A stretch of 64,000 nt of DNA from Aerococcaceae bacterium DSM 111021 (GTDB taxonomy: Bacteria; Bacillota; Bacilli; Lactobacillales; Aerococcaceae), in the NCBI GenBank assembly GCA_020112395.1, contig JACCEK010000002.1, forward strand, positions 434,001 to 498,000. Direction: 5' to 3'. Shown piece after piece: positions 60,503 through 64,000 of the stretch. The translations under genes and the position numbers were made by a program. The notes below the pieces were generated by a model that searched no databases, was not told where the DNA came from, and saw only the letters and a list, made by a program, of their open reading frames with translations. Each line of letters opens with the position of its first letter. Position 1 is the first letter of the stretch.

Positions 60503-61693
60503 TTAATCTTGGTTCAAGTAATCTAAAGCGAACTCTACGTGTAATGACGCCATAATTGGCAAAGCGTCTTCGTCCAAGTTGAATTTCTCATGGTGCAACC
60601 CATATGAAGTATCATCAGAGCTACTTACTCCAACCCTAGCGTATGTTCCCGGAATCGTTGTTAAGAAGTCAGCGAAATCATCAGAGCCCATACTTGGTTC
60701 ACCTTGCTTGATAACATTCGACTCACCAACTACTTTCGCTCCAGCACGTTGTGCGCGTTCAGTTGCTTCAATATCATTGATGTTAGGCGCGGCTGCGGGA
60801 TAATTTTCAAATTCAATGGTTGCTCCAAATAACTGAGCGACATTATGAGCTGTCTCTTCAATTTTAGCTAAGAAGCGTTCGCGCGTTTCGTGGCTTAATG
60901 TTCGTAACGTCCCTTCGATTTTCGCATGGTTAGATACGATATTATAACGCGTACCAGATGTGAACTTCCCAATACCTATTACTGCTGGTTCTAGTGGATT
61001 CAATAGACGTGCGACTAGGTTTTGTAGCTCTGTTACGATATTCGCTCCTGCTGCTAAGGCGTCAATACCATCATGTGGCCGCGCTACATGGGCACTTTTA
61101 CCTGTGACGGTAATTGTAAAGATATCACACGATGCCATCGTTGGACCAGGTACTGCTTGAACCGTACCAACTGGTAAAGCTGGTTCCACGTGCATACCAA
61201 AGGCTTGTTCAACGCCATCTAATAAACCACTTTCGATAAATTGGTATGCTCCACTTCCGATTTCTTCTGCTTGTTGGAAAGCAACCAACACTGTTCCAGC
61301 AAACTGGTCCTTGTGTTTCGCTAAATACTCAACCGCACCGAGAAGTCCTGAGTTGTGTGCATCATGACCACACGCATGCATAATCCCTTTGTTTAATGAA
61401 GGAAACTCATGATCGGTCGCTTCAGTAATCTCTAACGCATCAATGTCTGCACGCAGCAGTACTTTGCGATTGCGTTGAGTTTCAGACGCATCATTTTTTG
61501 TTCCAGTAATTGTACCTAACGTTCCGGTCTCGCCTACTTTTTCAAAAGGGACACCTAAGCTCGTTAAAACTTCTTGAATCTTCTCAGCCGTTTTATACTC
61601 TTTTAAACTTGGCTCTGGATGTTGATGAAAATGACGACGCCATTTTATAATTTTTTCTTTATTTGCTTGAATTTCTGGAATAACTTGTACCAA
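60503..61693 (-). CDS. M20 family amidohydrolase
   Basis: 396 residues, HipO/AbgB-like M20D peptidase fold. Motifs: WRRHFHQHPEPSLKEYKTA, ADIDAL, MHACGHDAHNSGLLGA, QQAEEIGSGAYQFIESGLLDG and GSDDFADF. Related enzymes deacylate N-acyl amino acids, including N-acetyl-diaminopimelate. The start is TTG (61691-61693) with GTAGGAA upstream. It follows the binding-protein gene at 61749 on the same strand, so it may process an imported N-acyl amino acid. Confidence 0.88.
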   Translation of the reverse strand: MVQVIPEIQANKEKIIKWRRHFHQHPEPSLKEYKTAEKIQEVLTSLGVPFEKVGETGTLGTITGTKNDASETQRNRKVLLRADIDALEITEATDHEFPSLNKGIMHACGHDAHNSGLLGAVEYLAKHKDQFAGTVLVAFQQAEEIGSGAYQFIESGLLDGVEQAFGMHVEPALPVGTVQAVPGPTMASCDIFTITVTGKSAHVARPHDGIDALAAGANIVTELQNLVARLLNPLEPAVIGIGKFTSGTRYNIVSNHAKIEGTLRTLSHETRERFLAKIEETAHNVAQLFGATIEFENYPAAAPNINDIEATERAQRAGAKVVGESNVIKQGEPSMGSDDFADFLTTIPGTYARVGVSSSDDTSYGLHHEKFNLDEDALPIMASLHVEFALDYLNQD

Positions 61694-61748
61694 TTTAGTT
61701 CCTACTTTCTAATACCTTTATCTCTTATTCTAACCTTCACTCTGAATC

Positions 61749-62612
61749 TTAGCCAACTGTTTGATTTTCGATATCAATATCGTAGTCTTCAAACACTGGT
61801 ATCAACGAACCTTTACTTGATTCTTCGATGATTTTAGCTATTTCGTCTGTTTGGAATAATTCTACAATCTTTAGATATAATGGATTATCTTTGTCTTCTT
61901 CACGTGACGCAATCACGTTAATATACATTGGGTTAACGCTGTCTAAATCTGATGCATCCACAAAGATTGCATCATCAATTGTTAAACCAGCATCTGTCGC
62001 AAACCCTGTGTTAATAATAGAAGCATCCACATCTTGTAACATAACAGCTGTCATAGATGGATCTAATAATTCAAATTGAAGATTCTTTGGGTTATCTAAG
62101 ATATCTTTATCTTCTGGGAAGATACCTGCCGCTTCGTCAACATCAATTAAACCAGCAATTTCTAAAGCTTGTAGTGCACGCCCATACGTTGATGGATCGT
62201 TGGGAATCGCAATCGTTCCGCCTTCTGGAATATCTTCAACAGATTCATATTTATCAGAATATAAACCTAAGGGAGTAATTAATGTGTTACCAATCGGTGT
62301 AATCGTTCCGTCGTTTTCATCATTCCATGAGAATAAAAATGGGTAACCTTGAGTTGCATTCAAGTCTAATGAACCATTTTGTAAGGCTTCATTTGGTTGG
62401 TTGTAATCTGAGAATAAAACTAACTCAATTTCAATTCCTTCTTGCTCCAACGCATTCGCGACGACAACGTCCCAGTAATCATAGGCATTCGCGCTCGCAA
62501 GTCCGATTGTAACCTTCTCTCCTTCAAATTCACCTTGGGCAAATGCACTTGTAGGTAAAATGCTAACTAAAGTAACAACAGCAACGATAATTGAATATAA
62601 AATCTTTTTCAT
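61749..62612 (-). CDS. MetQ/NlpA-type substrate-binding protein without lipobox
   Basis: 287 residues from ATG 62610-62612 (MKKILYSIIVAVVTL) after AAGGGGGAA. Periplasmic-type binding protein of the NlpA (methionine) family: EKVTIGLASANAYDYWDVVV, SLDLNATQGYPFLFSW, PLGLYSDKYESVEDIPEGGTIAIPND. Most Gram-positive MetQ proteins are lipoproteins; here the signal peptide ends LPTSAFAQ-GEF with no cysteine, so anchoring must be different or the protein is released. The two upstream genes are paralogues. The ABC ATPase and permease are not in the window. Confidence 0.88.
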   Translation of the reverse strand: MKKILYSIIVAVVTLVSILPTSAFAQGEFEGEKVTIGLASANAYDYWDVVVANALEQEGIEIELVLFSDYNQPNEALQNGSLDLNATQGYPFLFSWNDENDGTITPIGNTLITPLGLYSDKYESVEDIPEGGTIAIPNDPSTYGRALQALEIAGLIDVDEAAGIFPEDKDILDNPKNLQFELLDPSMTAVMLQDVDASIINTGFATDAGLTIDDAIFVDASDLDSVNPMYINVIASREEDKDNPLYLKIVELFQTDEIAKIIEESSKGSLIPVFEDYDIDIENQTVG

Positions 62613-62631
62613 TGTATTCCCCCTTATTTTA

Positions 62632-62692
62632 TAAAAAGAGCGCAAGTAAACTCTACAATAACTTTCTAAAATGTAGAATTCACTTACGCTTT
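62632..62692 (-). terminator. Terminator-like hairpin between the binding-protein genes
   Basis: Minus strand: AGCGTAAGTG-aat-TCTACA pairs with TGTAGA-gtt-TACTTGCGCT, followed by CTTTTTAT. It could partly end transcription between paralogues. Confidence 0.72.
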
Positions 62693-62720
62693 AAGCTTTG
62701 TCTTTTTTTATAACGACGTG

Positions 62721-63638
62721 TTATTCAGCTGATTCCTCAGATTCTTCTGACTCTTCAGTTGTTTCCTCTGAATCAGTTTCCACATCTTCTGTTGCTTCTT
62801 CATCTTCAGTCCACGCTGGAACGTCTCCACCGTTACTTGCTTCAGCTAATTGATCAGCTACCGCATCTGTTTGGTATAATTCAACGACTTTAGTGAATAA
62901 AGCATTATCTACATTATCACCATGCACTGCGATGATGTTTTTGTAATCATCTGGCAAGTCAGCTGGGTTCTCAGCATCTAAGAAGATAGCATCTTCAACA
63001 CTTAAACCAGCATCTAATGCGAATGTGTTGTTAATCACTGCTGCATCCACATCTGGTAATGCTTGAGCAATTTGCGCTGCTTCTAATTCTTCGAATTGAA
63101 TATTTAATGGGTTATCCGTTACATCATTAACCGTAGGTAAAATTCCAGCAGCATCATCCACTTCAATTAAACCAGCCAATTCTAAGCCTAATAAAGCACG
63201 CCCACCGTTTGTAGGATCATTTGGAATTGCGATAACTGCATCTTCAGGAATTTCTTCTATCGATGCAATCGTTTCAGAGTATACACCTAATGGTGTCACA
63301 TATGAAAAGCCTAACGATTCGAGATTACCATCGTTTGCTTCATTCCATTCATTTAAGAAAGCAACGTGTTGGAAAGCATTTAAATCTGTTGAGCCATCTT
63401 GTAAAGCGACGTTTGGTTGGACGTAATCTGTAAATAAGACTAATTCAAGCTCGATACCTTCTTGTTCTAATGCTTGTTCAGCAACAAATTCCCAAACTTG
63501 TTCTTCTGCTTCACTTACAACACCAACCGTAACTTTTTCACCTTCAAATTCGCCTTGGGCTTGAACGGCTGAACTTGCGCCAACTAATAAACTACCTGCT
63601 AATGTTAATACACCTAATGATTTAATAAATTTTTTCAT
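62721..63638 (-). CDS. MetQ/NlpA-type binding protein with acidic C-terminal tail
   Basis: 305 residues, paralogue of the gene at 61749. Signal peptide MKKFIKSLGVLTLAGSLLVG ending SAVQAQ-GEF, again without a lipobox cysteine. Core: TDLNAFQHVAFLNEWN, YVTPLGVYSETIASIEEIPE and AIPNDPTNGGRALLGLELAG. Unlike the first copy it has a tail of about 28 residues made mostly of Glu, Ser and Thr. GGAGAAAAT upstream of the ATG. Substrate unknown. Confidence 0.87.
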   Translation of the reverse strand: MKKFIKSLGVLTLAGSLLVGASSAVQAQGEFEGEKVTVGVVSEAEEQVWEFVAEQALEQEGIELELVLFTDYVQPNVALQDGSTDLNAFQHVAFLNEWNEANDGNLESLGFSYVTPLGVYSETIASIEEIPEDAVIAIPNDPTNGGRALLGLELAGLIEVDDAAGILPTVNDVTDNPLNIQFEELEAAQIAQALPDVDAAVINNTFALDAGLSVEDAIFLDAENPADLPDDYKNIIAVHGDNVDNALFTKVVELYQTDAVADQLAEASNGGDVPAWTEDEEATEDVETDSEETTEESEESEESAE

Positions 63639-63662
63639 TGTAATTTTCTCCTTTTATTTGAA

Positions 63663-64000
63663 TTATTCTGCGTCTTCTTCAGTTGATTCTTCTAACTCTT
63701 CTGATTCACTGCCTTCTTCTGCCGGCTCGTAATCTTCCCAAGCTGGTATGCTTCCACCGTTACTTGACTCGATAATGACTTCTGCAACATCTGCTGTTTG
63801 GTATAATTCTACCACTTTTAATAGTAATGGGCTCTCTGCGTCTTCTGAACGTGCCGCAATAATGTTACGGTATGTATCACTTAATTCTTCTGGTGTATCT
63901 GTATCAACGAAGATAGCATCTTCAGTTACTGATAGACCTGCATCTTCTGCGTGTCCTGTATTAATTACAGCAGCTGCTACGTCTGGTAATGACTGGGGAA
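63663..64000 (-). CDS. Third MetQ/NlpA-type binding protein, 5' end outside window
   Basis: C-terminal 112 codons only. The translation (SLPDVAAAVINTGHAEDAGL, then SVTEDAIFVDTDTPEELSDT, then LLLKVVELYQTADVAEVIIE) aligns with the two genes downstream and ends in an acidic EEGSESEELEESTEEDAE tail like that of the second copy. It lies 24 bp from the second gene. Whether it has a lipobox cannot be seen. Confidence 0.85.
   Translation of the reverse strand, partial: PQSLPDVAAAVINTGHAEDAGLSVTEDAIFVDTDTPEELSDTYRNIIAARSEDAESPLLLKVVELYQTADVAEVIIESSNGGSIPAWEDYEPAEEGSESEELEESTEEDAE

Overview
The window is a low-GC Firmicutes chromosome, almost certainly Lactobacillales. The evidence is Gram-positive-type Shine-Dalgarno sites (AGGAGG-like) before nearly every gene, frequent TTG and GTG starts, RpoE (delta), LemA, DUF1934 (YwiB), a second-type MurA, LipL and a YwfO-like HD protein. 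The gene set would fit Aerococcaceae or Carnobacteriaceae, but I cannot name a genus from sequence alone. Most of the window is core chromosome with intact genes. | Layout. 1-6.1 kb: cell-wall and lipid-carrier genes (alr, acpS, cshA, murF, ddl), all on the minus strand. 6.2-20 kb: mixed housekeeping and membrane genes (a conserved unknown, lemA, an FAD/NAD(P) protein, two VOC-fold paralogues of which one is exported, a GT39-like membrane protein, DUF1576, LOG, ArAE exporter, thioesterase, efp, aminotransferase). A 12-copy 41-bp repeat array lies at 11.86-12.35 kb. 20.1-22.2 kb: a three-gene operon of class M sirtuin, zinc-type macrodomain and GcvH-like lipoyl carrier (the SirTM ADP-ribosylation module). 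22.5-27.2 kb: a TPR/alpha-CTD-like protein, a NUDIX hydrolase, cysK-cysE, an XRE regulator and a small GIY-YIG-like protein. | 27.41-40.78 kb: a mobile island of about 13.3 kb bounded by identical 113-bp direct repeats (att sites) that duplicate the 3' end and terminator of rpmE2 (ribosomal protein L31 type B). It encodes an integrase, a divergent repressor/Cro pair, an Xis-like HTH protein, a primase-helicase with an iteron-rich putative origin, a TerS-like protein and many small genes. It has no capsid, tail, portal or lysis genes. This is the layout of a phage-inducible chromosomal island (phage satellite). It also carries a second, decayed lysogeny module (truncated integrase, exported protein, ImmA/IrrE, CI-like repressor), a gene under a LexA-type SOS promoter, and an AT-rich pair of small membrane genes in the usual cargo position. 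This is the most interesting part of the window. | 40.7-64 kb: core genes again: rpmE2, small proteins, ybaK, adenine deaminase, a kinase-fold protein, rho, murA, a HEPN-motif protein, TraX, fba, an MFS transporter, pyrE-pyrF with a PyrR-type attenuator, pyrG with a GGGC-start attenuator, rpoE, DUF1934, lipL, HD phosphohydrolase, a second 41-bp repeat array, an M20 amidohydrolase, and three tandem MetQ/NlpA-type binding proteins, the two complete ones lacking a lipobox cysteine. | Functional links: Alr, Ddl, MurF and MurA supply peptidoglycan precursors. CysK/CysE and the binding proteins suggest sulfur amino-acid acquisition. PyrE/PyrF, a possible co-transcribed transporter and pyrG, each with its own leader control, handle pyrimidine nucleotides. 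The SirTM module together with LipL 36 kb away suggests lipoylation-dependent ADP-ribosylation of GcvH-L.
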